Positions 19,161 to 30,445 of a stretch of DNA of 64,000 nt are shown here, piece by piece. A program made the position numbers and the translations under genes. The stretch is taken from contig VCJN01003342.1 in NCBI GenBank assembly GCA_006384855.1, forward strand, positions 1 to 64,000, in the 5' to 3' direction. Positions within the stretch are counted from its first letter, which is position 1. Each line of letters begins with the position of its first letter. This DNA is from Tetraselmis striata. Lineage: Eukaryota > Chlorophyta > Chlorodendrophyceae > Chlorodendrales > Chlorodendraceae. The notes under the pieces are model-generated. The model ran no database searches and had not been told where the DNA came from. It saw only the letters and a list, made by a program, of their open reading frames with translations.

Positions 19161-22100
19161 TCACGCCTCCTTCACCAGCTTGGGGTCCGCCAGCTCCACC
19201 AGCAGCCGGCGCACGAGCATCGTCCCGGCGCCCAGCGCCACGCACAGCCCCCATTCCTTGTAGTCGAGCGCAACCGTCTTGAACAGCTCGCCGCCGTACT
19301 GCACGATCGCCCACTGCAGGAGGAACTCGCCGCCGATGATGTAGAGGAAGAACTCGTTGTTGGCGAGGCCCTCAAGCACGTCTACCTCGTCCCCGACCCT
19401 CCGGCAGTTGATCTGCGCCACACGGCGCACGCTGTCAGGTGCTGCCCTCGCCTGGGCCGCAGCAGCACATCGGTCGACAAAGGCGAGCCTAGAGCGACCC
19501 CGAACTACGGGCGCAGAGATAAGGGAATCTTACAACCGATAGCGAGGCCGAGTTCAATGCCGAGGAGGACAGGAGCGGCACGGTGCGACTTGTTGATGTG
19601 CTCGTTCCGGGTCATACGAAGCGTGGGAGCACCGGGGCGGTCGAGGAGCAAACGCCGGCACGGGTCCCAGCACCCGACTTGTTGCGTATAATTGGGTGCG
19701 AGCGTGTGCGTTTATACATGGGGGATTCTTGAATATGGCCAATACATTGCGTCATTAATGGGTTATCAACGTTGTCTGTGAGTTATTTATGTTGTTGCTG
19801 CTCCGGAGGGTGACACTGCGGGTAAGCACTGGCGGCGACTCCGTGACGCGAGTTTTCCTCTGATTTGATGTGGCAACTAGCGTAACATTTCGAGGCGTAC
19901 GCCCTCATCATCAGCAGCGGCTACTGGTACCTGCCTACGCGTGATGGGACGCCGTAAATACGAGTGGCAAAGGAATAACTCATTTGCGGTGTTATTATCA
20001 TCATGCACAACCGCGCCGGCACCCGCAGTGTGCCAGTTTGCAGTCGCCGGCGAGGTTCCGCCCGCACCTGGTTGAAGAGGCTCATCTGCACCAGCGAGTT
20101 GAACACCACCGTGAAGAGCTCCGCCTGGCCCTGCGGGTCGTCAATGTCCAGCCCGAGCAGCGGCCCCCCGGTCGCCAGCAGACCCACCAGTGCCACCATC
20201 TGCGGCACACACAAGCGGCGGCGGCGGTGAGAGGCGACATCCGCCTGCCCAGCGCGCCCTGCCACAGGATGGCAGATTGGCGGCCAATGAGCAGCGATTC
20301 TAGTGCACATTTACGAACTCGGAAAACTCGAGACACTCCAGACAAGACACTTGGTCATGGCGCATCGAAGGGCATCCAAACGTAAATGCCGGGACAGGCA
20401 CGTTGGCGAGTTACAAAGTCCGTATCCGATATTATTGGCGCCCAATGTCCTGGTACCATTAGTCATGTTGACGGCGGACAGCGGATTCGGTTTTGCATAC
20501 CCACCCATCGCCCCTCGACCAGTAGGAACGTCGAGTCCGCGACTCACGGCAGGAACCCAGACAATAAAGCAAGAGCCTCGTACACCCGGAACACCGCGAC
20601 GCCGCGTGGATGTGCGGGGAGGCGGGAGGGAGGAGGGTACCTGGTAGGCGGCCTGGCCGCAGATGTGCTTCAGCACTTTGTTGGTGATCAGCGGCGCCTC
20701 CGCGGAGAACGGCGGCAGCTCCAGCAGCGCGTCCGTCGGCAGCTCCGTGGCGAGCGCCAGGCTGGCGAGGGAGTCCATGATGAGGTTGACCCACAGCATC
20801 TGCACCGCGCCCAGCGGGGAGCGGTGCAGCACGGCGGCGCCCAGCACGGTGATGCCCACCGCCACGATGTTGATGGACAGCTGAAACTGCAGAAACTTGG
20901 TGATGGAGATGTAGACGTTCCGCCCCCACCTGCGCCAGGCCGTGCCCTCGTCACCATGTGGGGGGAGAAGGGGGAAAAGGGGGAGGGGGGAGGGGCGCAT
21001 GGCGGGAGAGGTCCGAACGGGTGCCCACGATTCACTACAAGCAGACGAAGCAGCCTGCGGCGCACCTCACAGCAGAGACGATGCTCGAGAAGGAGTCGTC
21101 CAGGATGACGATGTCCGAGGCGGCCTTGGCGATGCTGGTGCCGCCGTTCATCCCAAAGCCGACGTCCGCGGCTCGGAGCGCGGGCGCGTCGTTCGTCCCA
21201 TCTCCCGTCATCGCCAACACCTCCCGCCTGGCGGCACATCTCAAACTCAGCACACAGCGACGGGGGCCGGCATGGCACCAATACGCCGGTCGCGTGATTA
21301 ATGCGCTCGAAAGCGCCAATGACTCACCGCCCCGATGTTGCCAATCCCGGCCCACTCTGCGTTGCCTGCAGTGCGACATTCCGCAACTGTTAGAGAAATG
21401 TTACATAAAATTTTATCTAACTTAATGCATTTGCGCAATTTGGATCTGATTTAGAGCAAGCAGCAGCTGAAACAGGAGGGCAGATACCCCAATTGCCCAA
21501 AAAAACGAGTTGCTTTACAACATCATGGGCGGAGAGGAGGGGGGGCAGAAGGGGAGGAGGCGATGCCTGGAGTTTCTTCACGATCTCAAACTTGTGCGTC
21601 GGGGTGCATCGCGCCAGCACCCGGACTTGCGGCCACATGCGCGCAAACGCATCCACGTCCGCCGACCCGTCCGCCCGTGTCACTAGATCGTTGAAACGCT
21701 GGGCGTCCATGACTGCATCGGGTCCGTCGTCCGCCTCCAAGATGCCCACCTGGCGCGCGATGCTGGCGCCGGTGGAGGCGTTGTCGCCTGGGACGAGAGG
21801 ACGAGAGGGTAGTGAGGGCACTGAACGCATGTTATGCGACATGCCGGGCTGCATATGGGACGAGCCCTTCCGGATCTCATCCTGGTCTGTGCCAGAGCCA
21901 TCATTTCAGTGGCAACAGTACGCGGGGGCACATGGCAGATGCGAATACTTATCCTTAGTGGTATGGCAAATACCTGTGAGCATCCGGACGGTGATCCCGG
22001 CCTTCTGGCACTGCCGAATGGCGGAGGGCACCTCTGGCCTGATCTGCGCACCGAAATGAACCGCATTTCGCAAATGATAGGCATGAGCAAATCAGTCACC

Positions 22101-25100
22101 GGGATGTGCCTGCTTGATCCATATGTGTGTGTGTGTGTGTGTGTGAGAGAGAAAGAGAGAGAGAGGGGTTGGGCGCCGTGAGGGGGGGGGGGGGGGGAGC
22201 ACAGAAGGGCGCGAGGTGGTGCAGCGAGGCGGTGGCATGGCATTAGCAGTACGCCCGGAGGACGGGTGGGGTGTGGGGGGGTGGGGGGGGGGGGGGGGGG
22301 GGCAGACGCACCGGATCCTGCAGCCCAACGAGCCCCACCAGGACCAGACCCTCCAGCACGGAGTCCTCACCGCAGATGTCTACTGAGCTCCAGCCATGGT
22401 CCTGTCGGTGAGGGCAGACGGAGCAAGCGGGTCAGGCGCGGGGTCAGTCCATTTGTGCGCGGGATGCGTATGGATGAAGCGGTTGCGTGAGGGCAGCGCG
22501 GAGGCGCACCGAGCCGCCGTCCTTGAAGGCCAGCGCGATCACCCTCAGGCTGCTGTCCCCCAGCTGCAGGCTCTCGGCATCCGGCATCGGGACCAGCGCC
22601 CCATCCGCTTGCATCATCCGCGTGCACTTGCGCAGCAGGACGTCGGGAGCGCCTTTCACGTAGAGCCGCCCGCCTTCCCCACCCGATGGCGAATCACCTC
22701 TGCGGAACAGGGTTGGGAAGGGGGCCGATAGAATGTCAGGGCAGTAGGAACCCATTTGGTAAGTACCGCTGTAACTTATCGTGTATGATAATTGCCATGG
22801 TAATTTATCAATGTATTCGATGAACGCAGAATTGCGGCATTCACTTGTAACTCAAGTCAGTGATTCACGAGCAATGCATTATCATTGTCAATCCACATAC
22901 CAGATAATGATCATGGTATTGAGTATTTCACTTATCAGACTATCAGAGTGTTGAGGGATGCCTGAACCAGCCGGGGCGATGTGATGGCTTGTGTGCACAT
23001 AGGGTGACATGACTATCAGAGTGTCCGCCTCTCAGCGCATGACGCGCACTGTGTGGCGCTCAGGTACATCCCTGTGATTCATGCGATGGGTGGGGGCGCG
23101 TACCGCCGGACAGCGAGGCTCCCCATGCACTTGCGCTGGCTGGAGAAGGGGAGCACGGAGGTGGTGGTGAAGCCCTTCCGGACATCCAGCGCGTCGTACC
23201 CCGCGAGGAGTGCCAGCTCCAGCAAGGCCCCCTCCGTCTGGCTGCCCACCCAGCCGCCCTCGCCGGCCTCAGACGCGGGGATGTAGCTCGCCGTGGTGTT
23301 CAGCGCGATGGCCTCCACCAGCGCCGTGCGCAGCTCCCCGCCAGCGCCACCCAGCGGCCCCGAGTGCGGGGACGCCCCATTGCCATCAGCGCGGACGGCT
23401 GCCCCGTCTGCCCCATCCGCCCCCGGCAACAGATTCCAGCTTCTCCCTGCGCGGCACAGACATTGCCAACAGTGTGGGTGCATCTGCCGACCGCCCCGCC
23501 GAGCCATCCCTCGCGTCGCAACCCCATGCATGAGCCAGCTACTGGAGCGATATCGGGCGCGTCAATGGGGTGGGGCAACGGGTGGATGACAGTCGTTGTC
23601 TTTGGACGGAGATATGCCCAACCTCAGGGCACAGCCCCCTTCAGGAGCAAGGTCGGCTCACATGTCCCAAGTCTACCTCACGTATGTAGGCCTGGGGCTG
23701 GCGAATTGTGAGCCCTAAGGGTGCAATATCATGCGGATGGCAGACATAATGCATGTTTCTCTGGTCCTCGACACTAGCGGCAATGTCCTTGTCTGAATGC
23801 CTCCCCGATAAACAACTTAAATTTCATCACGAGTGATACGCTCTCAACTGCGACAAAAAGACCGGTTCCCCACACCGCCTCAGCGCATGGGTGAGGTCCG
23901 ATTAGTACTTTACGGCATGCCAGTCAAGCTTTTGTTGGCAAGGGCTGCTTACCTCCCGCCCACAGCTCCACGGCCGTCATGCGGTTCTGGGTCAGTGTAC
24001 CCGTTTTGTCCGTCAGTATCGTTGTGGCGCAGCCCATGGTTTCGCAGGCGTCCAGCTGCCTCACCTAAGCAGCACCGGCATTCCGCGGTATTGGCATCAT
24101 CAGCAAGCAGATCACTAGCGGCACTCGCACGCGCTGCTCATGGCAGCATGGCGATGGCACCCCCCCCCCCCCCCCCCCCGCCCTCGCTGCGCACCAGGTT
24201 GTTCTCCTGCAGCATCTTCTTCACGCTGAAGGCCAACGCAAGGGTGACTGCGAGCGGCAGCCCCTCGGGCACCGCCACGACGAGCACGGTGATGCCATTG
24301 ATGAGGAAGTCGAGGTACGTGCTGAGGTAGTCCCACGACCAGCTGCTGTGGCCCACGACAAAGGTGTCCCAGGAGAACGCGGTGGACATCAGCAGCCACG
24401 TGAGCAGGGCGGCGCCCAGCCCAAACCGTCCGATGTTGGAGGCCATGACCTCCAGCTTGCTCTGCAGGAGAGTCGTCTTCCTGCTCCCCGTGGCGGCCAC
24501 AAACCCCAGAGTCATCAGTCCAAGCAAACCGGACCCGAACTACTGTTAGCAGAGGCAGCAGGCAGGCAGGTGGGGGAGACCTCATGCCGTCGGAGGGCGC
24601 CTCGGCATCGGAGGAGGATGATTGGCCCTCCGTGGCCAGCAGCGATATGACGCCGCTCTGAGACTTGCTGCCCACGGCAATGACGATGGCCTGCGCGCTA
24701 CCCTCGCTGACCTGTGTGCCAGCCAGCAGCGCACCGCCGCATTAACCTCACGCCTGATCAGCCATACAGTAGGGCTAATTCACAGCCATGTAGGATGCCC
24801 GCCGCAGGCATACCTTTGAGCCCGACAGGATGATCGGCGTGCGCACGGCATCCTTAATAACGTCCTCAGACTCGCCGGTCAAATGCGACTCGTCCACCTG
24901 CAGAGAGCACGGCATGCCGCGGCGTCACCGAGTGCACCCGTAGCTGTGCTGCAGAGGAGGGCGATCCAGCCATCGCAGCGCACTCCGCCTCAGGGACGAG
25001 GGTCGCAGTCACCTTGAGCATGCTGCCCGATGATAGGACGCAATCAGCAGCCAAGATGTCGCCACCCTCGACTACCATGAGGTCGCCGACCAGAAGATCA

Positions 25101-26183
25101 AAGTTGCTCAGCGTGATCTGCGTACCGTTGCGTATCACCCGCACCTGCCACGTGCATTCCGTATCACAACCACCAGCATGTCCAACCTTAGACCGCGTCC
25201 CATGGCTGCAAGCACCTCCACGCGCACAGCGAGGGCTAAGGCCAGTTAAACTTCCGGCATAATAACGCCATGGCCGCGCTCAGCGCTGCCACGATGACAA
25301 AGGACACAGCCCACCCACCTGGACCTCCTCCTTTGCCGCGCTCAGCTCCTGGAACTGGGACTCCTTTTGGTAGTCGTTCACAGCGGTGACGAGCACGACC
25401 ACAGCCACGGAAGCCAGGATGGCCGCCCCCTCCAGGCTGCCGCTGTCGCCGCCCTCGCCCCCAACAAAGTACCCGGTGACCAGCGAGAAGATGCCCGAGG
25501 CGATGAGGGCATACAGCGTCACGTCCTGCGATGGCAAAGGTCGGTGCATCTGTCAGCGGCGAGACGGGCAGGCTCCGTGTGCGCACAGCGTGCCCACATC
25601 CCCGCGGGACGCAGGGCGACCGGAACTCAGAGGGGCGTGCGCGCGGAGAGGGGAGGGGGGGGGGGGGGGGGGGGGGGGGGTGGGGGGTCGGCCTCGCCTG
25701 CAGTGCCTCCCACAGTAGTTCGAGAAAGCTGAGGCTTGTGCTGGCAGGCAGCGTATTCCTGCCGAAATCATCGGCCCGCCTCTCGAGCTCCGCCTCGCTC
25801 TCGCACAGCCCCCGGGTGGCGGACGTCCTAAGGGCCTCCGCCAGGTGTTCCAAGTCGCTCAAGGGGTTTCCCGGGCCGTACACGCCGCCCGGCTCCAGCA
25901 GGCCGCGCTCCGCCACCGCTGCCAGGTCGTCGGCCGACAGGGTCCACACGGCCGATTCGCTACGAGACTTCACAGCGCCCGTCGCAAGCAAGCGGCGCCG
26001 GCCGTGACAAACCTGGCTCGAAAGACACCGTCGTGCGATGGAGCGCCCGAAGGGTGACGGCTGAAGGGGTGGTGGCGGGTGACGGCCGACCCGCCACGAT
26101 GAGCAGTGCGAGTAGGGGCACGCGCGCGACAGTGCCAAGCTGGGCGCGGCAGCCCCGCGGGGGCATACGCTCAGCGGTACCAT
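19161..26183 (-). CDS. ACA: Type IIB P-type Ca2+-transporting ATPase (ACA-like)
   Basis: Seventeen exons join in phase to about 1078 residues: 26183-25698, 25525-25319, 25144-25013, 24897-24814, 24711-24581, 24480-24195, 24064-23953, 23446-23104, 22699-22510, 22401-22312, 22043-21974, 21787-21567, 21365-21328, 21227-21071, 20946-20641, 20199-20068, 19412-19161. It pumps Ca2+ out of the cytosol at plasma membrane, vacuole or ER. Seen: LTGESEDV (actuator), [20 protein letters not shown] (TM4 Ca site), the phosphorylation site [11 protein letters not shown] (Asp about 461), [10 protein letters not shown] (nucleotide binding), [20 protein letters not shown] (about 804) and [20 protein letters not shown] leading into TM5-TM6. 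The C-terminus stops soon after TM10, so there is no animal PMCA-type calmodulin tail; regulation, if any, would be N-terminal as in plant ACAs. The first exon start (ATG 26183) is the least certain part. Introns 1 and 12 use GC donors. Confidence 0.92.
25655..25680. repeat. 26-bp poly-G within first intron of the Ca2+-ATPase
   Basis: Poly-C on the sense strand, just inside the 5' end of intron 1. Confidence 0.9.
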
Positions 26184-26870
26184 CGCTGCTACCTACTGCC
26201 TCCACTCAGTTGCTGTCCAAATGACCGTACAGGTGTTCAGAAATAAGTTTACTGGTCAACGCCGGACATGTGGGTAATATTGGACAAGGGGTTGGTGGCT
26301 GAGGTTGGAAAGGACGCTGTTGGGGGCGAAGCTCCGTAGCTCCCCTTGCGCTGCCATGCTGCGCGATCAAGTTTCGCGGCCATCGGTCCGGGGGATCGAT
26401 CGCCACGTCGGCGCGCGTGACCGACGTGCGTGCTGCCGCCTGCTTCCTGACGAGGCGGGTGCATCCCCATATAGACAGTGGCGCGTGCTGACACGCGCAG
26501 AGGCCGGCGGAGCTGGGCCGCCCACCGCACAGCCCACCCCCAGGTCCCATACAGTAAGTAGAATATGTAGTAGAATACTGTATACGTGAAGCGCAACAGC
26601 AAAAGGGATGAGCGCTATGGTCTAGACAGTTGGCTAAGTAGTAGCTGCAGGCAGGCAGGGAAACAGGTCGGGAGCTGGTGCGGTCGCGAGTCCGCTGCTC
26701 ACTGTCCCATCCTGGAAGATTCTAGACAGAGCCGATGACTGGCTGCTGTGATATATTTTCCAGGTGGTAGTCGTTCGACCGCACAACTCGGTCCGTCGTC
26801 TGACTAAACTCAGTTAAGTACTTAACAACGAATAGCTACGTGAGCTAGCTGCAAGAGGCGATCCATATGT
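26184..26870. other. Spacer between Ca2+-ATPase and Gag-YR element
   Basis: No gene recognised. It should contain the promoter and 5' UTR of the ATPase; no distinct motif was found. Confidence 0.4.
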
Positions 26871-26872
26871 TT

Positions 26873-27201
26873 CAAAGTTGAGTCTGGTTTTGCCAAAAAG
26901 GTCGCGCAGGCTGTTTTACACGGTCAAGAGCCGAAATTGGCAGGAAGGTTTAGCGAAAAGCGTGGAGGGAAAACGGAGTCAGGGGGGGCGCTGCGTGGAA
27001 CGCAGCGAAAACTGGAAGATGGCAGGCTCAGCTGTTCTGGCTGCTTTTATGTCTACTCGTGCTGCACCCAACAAGGGCGCAACAACAGTTACTAGTTCCC
27101 GTACCACTGCGCAGCACTTGTAGCTGAAAAGCGGTTAGGTCAAGGATGGAAACCCCATAAACTAGTTTAGATCATTTCAAAGTTGAGTCTGGTTTTGCCA
27201 G
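26873..27201 (-). repeat. B2-A2-B1 repeats of Gag-YR element, copy 2
   Basis: B2 26873-26901, A2 about 26998-27172 and B1 27173-27201 (plus-strand coordinates) reproduce the right-end arrangement of copy 1, including the unique spacer between A2 and B2. The matching A1 is at 29907-30091. Confidence 0.85.
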
Positions 27202-27253
27202 TCTTGAGCGAACGTAGGGAGCGGTGGATTGACGGAGAAGGGGTAGCGCCAAG

Positions 27254-28915
27254 TCATGAAGGAGGCACTGGGAAGGCCACCGCTGCGGAGTCCTGTTGGA
27301 CTTGGAAGTGGCGGAGGGGGGCGATGTGTCCAAAGAAGAACCACGCGCCAGGAGAAGGAAGAACGTTGGGGTCGATGTAGTCCAGAACGACATCGGAGTT
27401 AGTGGCCCAACCGCCTTGGTAGCGGATGTGGGACAGTGGCGCTCCGATGGCGTTTGCTGCAGAGGCTGCGCCCTTACGTAGACTGTGTGAAGTCCAGGAA
27501 GTGCCAGCAGGAGGGGCAGCGTTGACTAGGTTGACCGCTGTAGACAACCAGTCTGACATCGTAGCCGCAGTCCAAGGTTTTGACTGCTCAGCCACATTGA
27601 CAGCCCAGAAGTTGGAGGCAGCCAAGCCAACAGTAACCAGGGGGACAGACTGGACGTTGTCGATGAAGTGATGCAAGAGACGTGCCACTCGAGGGTGCTC
27701 GGACACTGGAAGGAGAAGTACGCGCAGGTCGTCGGGTCCCCGACGGCCAGCGCGACCCTTCTCGCGGTAGATCTGCAAGGTGATGTTGTAGGTGTCGACA
27801 TGCACATCTTGCGCTCGACAGGAGACGCCAGTAAGGCCCCTGGCAAAGAACAGGAAGTTGACAACCGAGGCCAAGAGGGCTCGGTAGTCGAGGTGGGACT
27901 CTGGGTAAGGAGCAGACACAATTAGCTCGGCCTTTGAGACGAAGCGGTAAGCTACATCCGCAGGCAGAGGGACACGCAAGGGGGCAGCGTCCAGTCGGCG
28001 CTGCCGCAACATTAACCCACGCCTTGCCGAAGTGAGGTGTAGGCTGTCCTTGGCGATCGGGACGAGGTTGTGCAGCTCGAAGAAGGTGTTGATGGCAGAC
28101 AGGTAGGGTTGCAGCGACTTAGCTGCGATGTGCCCTCGCTCCCCGATCCAGGCAACGTACCGAACAACAGTAGCAGTAGTCGCCTCTAGCGGGCTGATGT
28201 TCTCGGAGTCGTGGCAGAACTCAGCGAACTGAGACAGTCTGCCGGCGTAGCTCTTGAGGGTCTGAGCGCTGAGGGAGCTGGAGAGCAGGTCGAGCGTCCG
28301 CTGGCCTAGCTCGTCTGAGCCGAACGCGTCCTGTAGTCGGGATCGCAGTGACGCAGCCCACGGAGCGATAGCTGCGGGCTCGTCGATTACGTAAGTGCGT
28401 CGTTTTACCGACAGAGTGCCACCGGCACGGCCACTGTTCGCAAAGTACTCGGCAGCAACGGTTAGGTTCCCGGCGGTTGGCCGGTAGTTGCTGGACGGGT
28501 TTGCAGTAGCTTCAGTACGGGTTTGCGGGGCTAGGTTCAGGTAGGAGGGCCGCCCCGCGCGCCCTTCGCGCTCGTAGCGCCTGTCCCGTGCGTAACATAC
28601 ACGCGCGAAACTTGGTCGTTGCGAACCGGTTGTAACTCGTAGTGTAACAACCGACAAACGCAGAGATGGGGTTGTACGAAAGGCGGATGGTTGAGCCGCC
28701 ATGTGCAGGTGTGCGGATGGTTGAGCCGCACTCGGCTGTAGCTGTAAGAAGCGCCGCACCGAGGAAGGTCTAAATGAAGTCTGTAAGGTGGGGGGGTCAG
28801 GTCCTGACACAGGGCGCTCATCCCGCCGTTGAGCTGCAAGGGTGCGTCTTGCGGCGGTCACCGAAAGGTGGCCTCGCAAGGCTCCTGCAGCTCCGACGAA
28901 CGGCGCCCCACACCG
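27254..28915 (-). CDS. Tyrosine recombinase of YR retroelement (copy 2)
   Basis: Open from the gag TGA to the stop at 27254, same length as copy 1. It retains the HSLRKGA box, the GGWATNSDVVLDYID tyrosine segment and the SAM-like N-terminal DNA-binding region. Substitutions against copy 1 are scattered (for example RYFID to HHFID, LQVYRE to LQIYRE) and none touches the catalytic boxes. The first in-frame ATG again lies well inside the frame, so readthrough from gag is plausible here too. It would recombine circular cDNA at the TCTAAACTAGTTTATG core, by inference from the element ends. Confidence 0.9.
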   Translation of the reverse strand, partial: RCGAPFVGAAGALRGHLSVTAARRTLAAQRRDERPVSGPDPPTLQTSFRPSSVRRFLQLQPSAAQPSAHLHMAAQPSAFRTTPSLRLSVVTLRVTTGSQRPSFARVCYARDRRYEREGRAGRPSYLNLAPQTRTEATANPSSNYRPTAGNLTVAAEYFANSGRAGGTLSVKRRTYVIDEPAAIAPWAASLRSRLQDAFGSDELGQRTLDLLSSSLSAQTLKSYAGRLSQFAEFCHDSENISPLEATTATVVRYVAWIGERGHIAAKSLQPYLSAINTFFELHNLVPIAKDSLHLTSARRGLMLRQRRLDAAPLRVPLPADVAYRFVSKAELIVSAPYPESHLDYRALLASVVNFLFFARGLTGVSCRAQDVHVDTYNITLQIYREKGRAGRRGPDDLRVLLLPVSEHPRVARLLHHFIDNVQSVPLVTVGLAASNFWAVNVAEQSKPWTAATMSDWLSTAVNLVNAAPPAGTSWTSHSLRKGAASAANAIGAPLSHIRYQGGWATNSDVVLDYIDPNVLPSPGAWFFFGHIAPLRHFQVQQDSAAVAFPVPPS

Positions 28916-29791
28916 TCACTCGTGCTCACCTTCGCGGCCACGTCCACGTCCGCCGCCACGTCCTCGCCCACGCCCGCGACCTGCAACTGCAGCCGCCACT
29001 CGAGAAGTAGCGGTCGCCTTGGCGCTGCTGGCAACGGTCGCCTCGAAGACACGACGCTCGTAGTCCCGCATGAGGTCCCCAAAAATCGCGGAACCCAGAT
29101 GCTCCGAAGCAGGCTGAAAATGCTGGGCTCGCAGCACGTCCAGAACACCTTGGTCACCGTGCACACGCTTGATCTCATTGAGCTTCCGTAGGAAGGCCAA
29201 ACGAAACCGAAACGCCTTGTCGATGGCCTCGGCGTGATTCCGGGCTCTCGCGAGGTAGGGGGTGAAGTCCTGGTTGCTGGAAGGGACGTAGGGCAGTAGC
29301 TCGTCGAGCGCCACGAAAAGGGCGGCCATGTGAGCCCCGAAACACGACATCCACAAGTACTCCTCCTGGGCCGGCAGACGCCGGTCATCCTGCTTGAGGT
29401 ACTCGTTCGTTAGGTCGGTGCTCAAGGGGAAAAGTCCAGGCACTCGGCTGACCGGTCGAACGGCCTCGTAACCAGACTCTGCTCTCTGCAGTAGCTCTGG
29501 CACCGCGAGGTAATCATCCTCGGCACTCACGGATTTTGCTCCGACACGGCCGCTCTGGGCTAGCTCTAGCAAGTCGGGGCGCTCTGCGGCTCCCCCGCTG
29601 CCTGTCGGCTGTCTCGCGAAACGCTGCCCTGAGCCGGAGCCATGTGCCCCTTCTCCATCAACAACGCGATCACGAACCGTCAATTGTGCCACAGCTGTAG
29701 CCAGCTCTCGCAGTAATGAAGACTGGGCCCTCATATCTGCGTGCAGCGACTGCAACGTCGGCTCAGCGACGGGTTCTTCTCCATCTGACAT
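28916..29791 (-). CDS. Gag-like protein of YR retroelement (copy 2)
   Basis: 291 residues from ATG 29791 (MSDGEEPVAEP) to TGA 28916. Domains are as in copy 1: putative N-terminal coiled coil, here longer by seven residues (RAQSSLLRELATAVAQL), a helical core and a C-terminal Arg-Gly tail. The extra residues complete a leucine-rich heptad pattern that copy 1 has lost, so copy 2 may be closer to the ancestral form. The downstream recombinase is in the same frame after the single TGA. Confidence 0.75.
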   Translation of the reverse strand: MSDGEEPVAEPTLQSLHADMRAQSSLLRELATAVAQLTVRDRVVDGEGAHGSGSGQRFARQPTGSGGAAERPDLLELAQSGRVGAKSVSAEDDYLAVPELLQRAESGYEAVRPVSRVPGLFPLSTDLTNEYLKQDDRRLPAQEEYLWMSCFGAHMAALFVALDELLPYVPSSNQDFTPYLARARNHAEAIDKAFRFRLAFLRKLNEIKRVHGDQGVLDVLRAQHFQPASEHLGSAIFGDLMRDYERRVFEATVASSAKATATSRVAAAVAGRGRGRGRGGGRGRGREGEHE

Positions 29792-30163
29792 AGTAACGCA
29801 CGGACGTACGGACGAGAATATCACACTCGGGTGGCGAGCCGGGTGTGGTCTTGAACAACCTGGGGTGACCTTGCTCGCAACGGGTTACGAGACAGTTTTT
29901 ACATCGCTGCGTGGAACGCAGCGAAAACTGGAAGATGGCAGGCTCAGCTGTTCTGGCTGCTTTTATGTCTACTCGTGCTGCACCCAACAAGGGCGCAACA
30001 ACAGTTACTAGTTCCCGTACCACTGCGCAGCACTTGTAGCTGAAAAGCGGCTAGGTCAAGGATGGAAACCCCATAAACTAGTTTAGATCATACATAGTCG
30101 CTATAGTCGCGTCAGCGATAAAATAGCGAAGTACCCGCCGTATTGAATCTTTGAACTTTTTGG

Positions 30164-30445
30164 TTACAGGGAGAGCGTCCGGAGAATGCACGCAAAGTAC
30201 TGGGGGAGGAAAAAGCCTACATTTAAGCAGAACCCTCTTAGCGCCGGGCCGCGGGGCCCGGCGATGCGGCAGGTAATTGACGGCGGTATTGAATCTTTCC
30301 AGCAGCAACTGATGGCAGCATGCAGATAAGTCTTTCCAGCAGCAGCTGATGGCAGCATGCAGATAAGGATAATATTTCTCGTCGAAGAATTGTATATGGC
30401 GACTTTATATTGTATATTGTATATTGTATATTGTATATGGCGACT
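30164..30445. repeat. Dispersed repeat plus two short tandem repeats
   Basis: 30168-30205 matches 14602-14642. 30296-30365 is a 34-35 bp tandem duplication (TTTCCAGCAGCA.CTGATGG...GCAGATAAG). 30404-30436 is a heptamer array (TTGTATA)n, flanked on both sides by TATATGGCGACTTT. Confidence 0.7.

Larger units (their letters stand above)
26871..30091 (-). mobile_element. Gag-YR retroelement unit (copy 2)
   Basis: Inverted, near-identical copy of 3167-6365. In element order: A1 30091-29907, gag 29791-28916, YR to 27254, B1 27201-27173, A2 27172-26998, B2 26901-26873. Flanks differ from copy 1 (CATATGGATC beyond B2, TATGTATG before A1), so it is an independent insertion. No target duplication is seen, as expected for YR integration. 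Both ORFs are open, making it a good candidate for a recently active copy. Confidence 0.88.
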
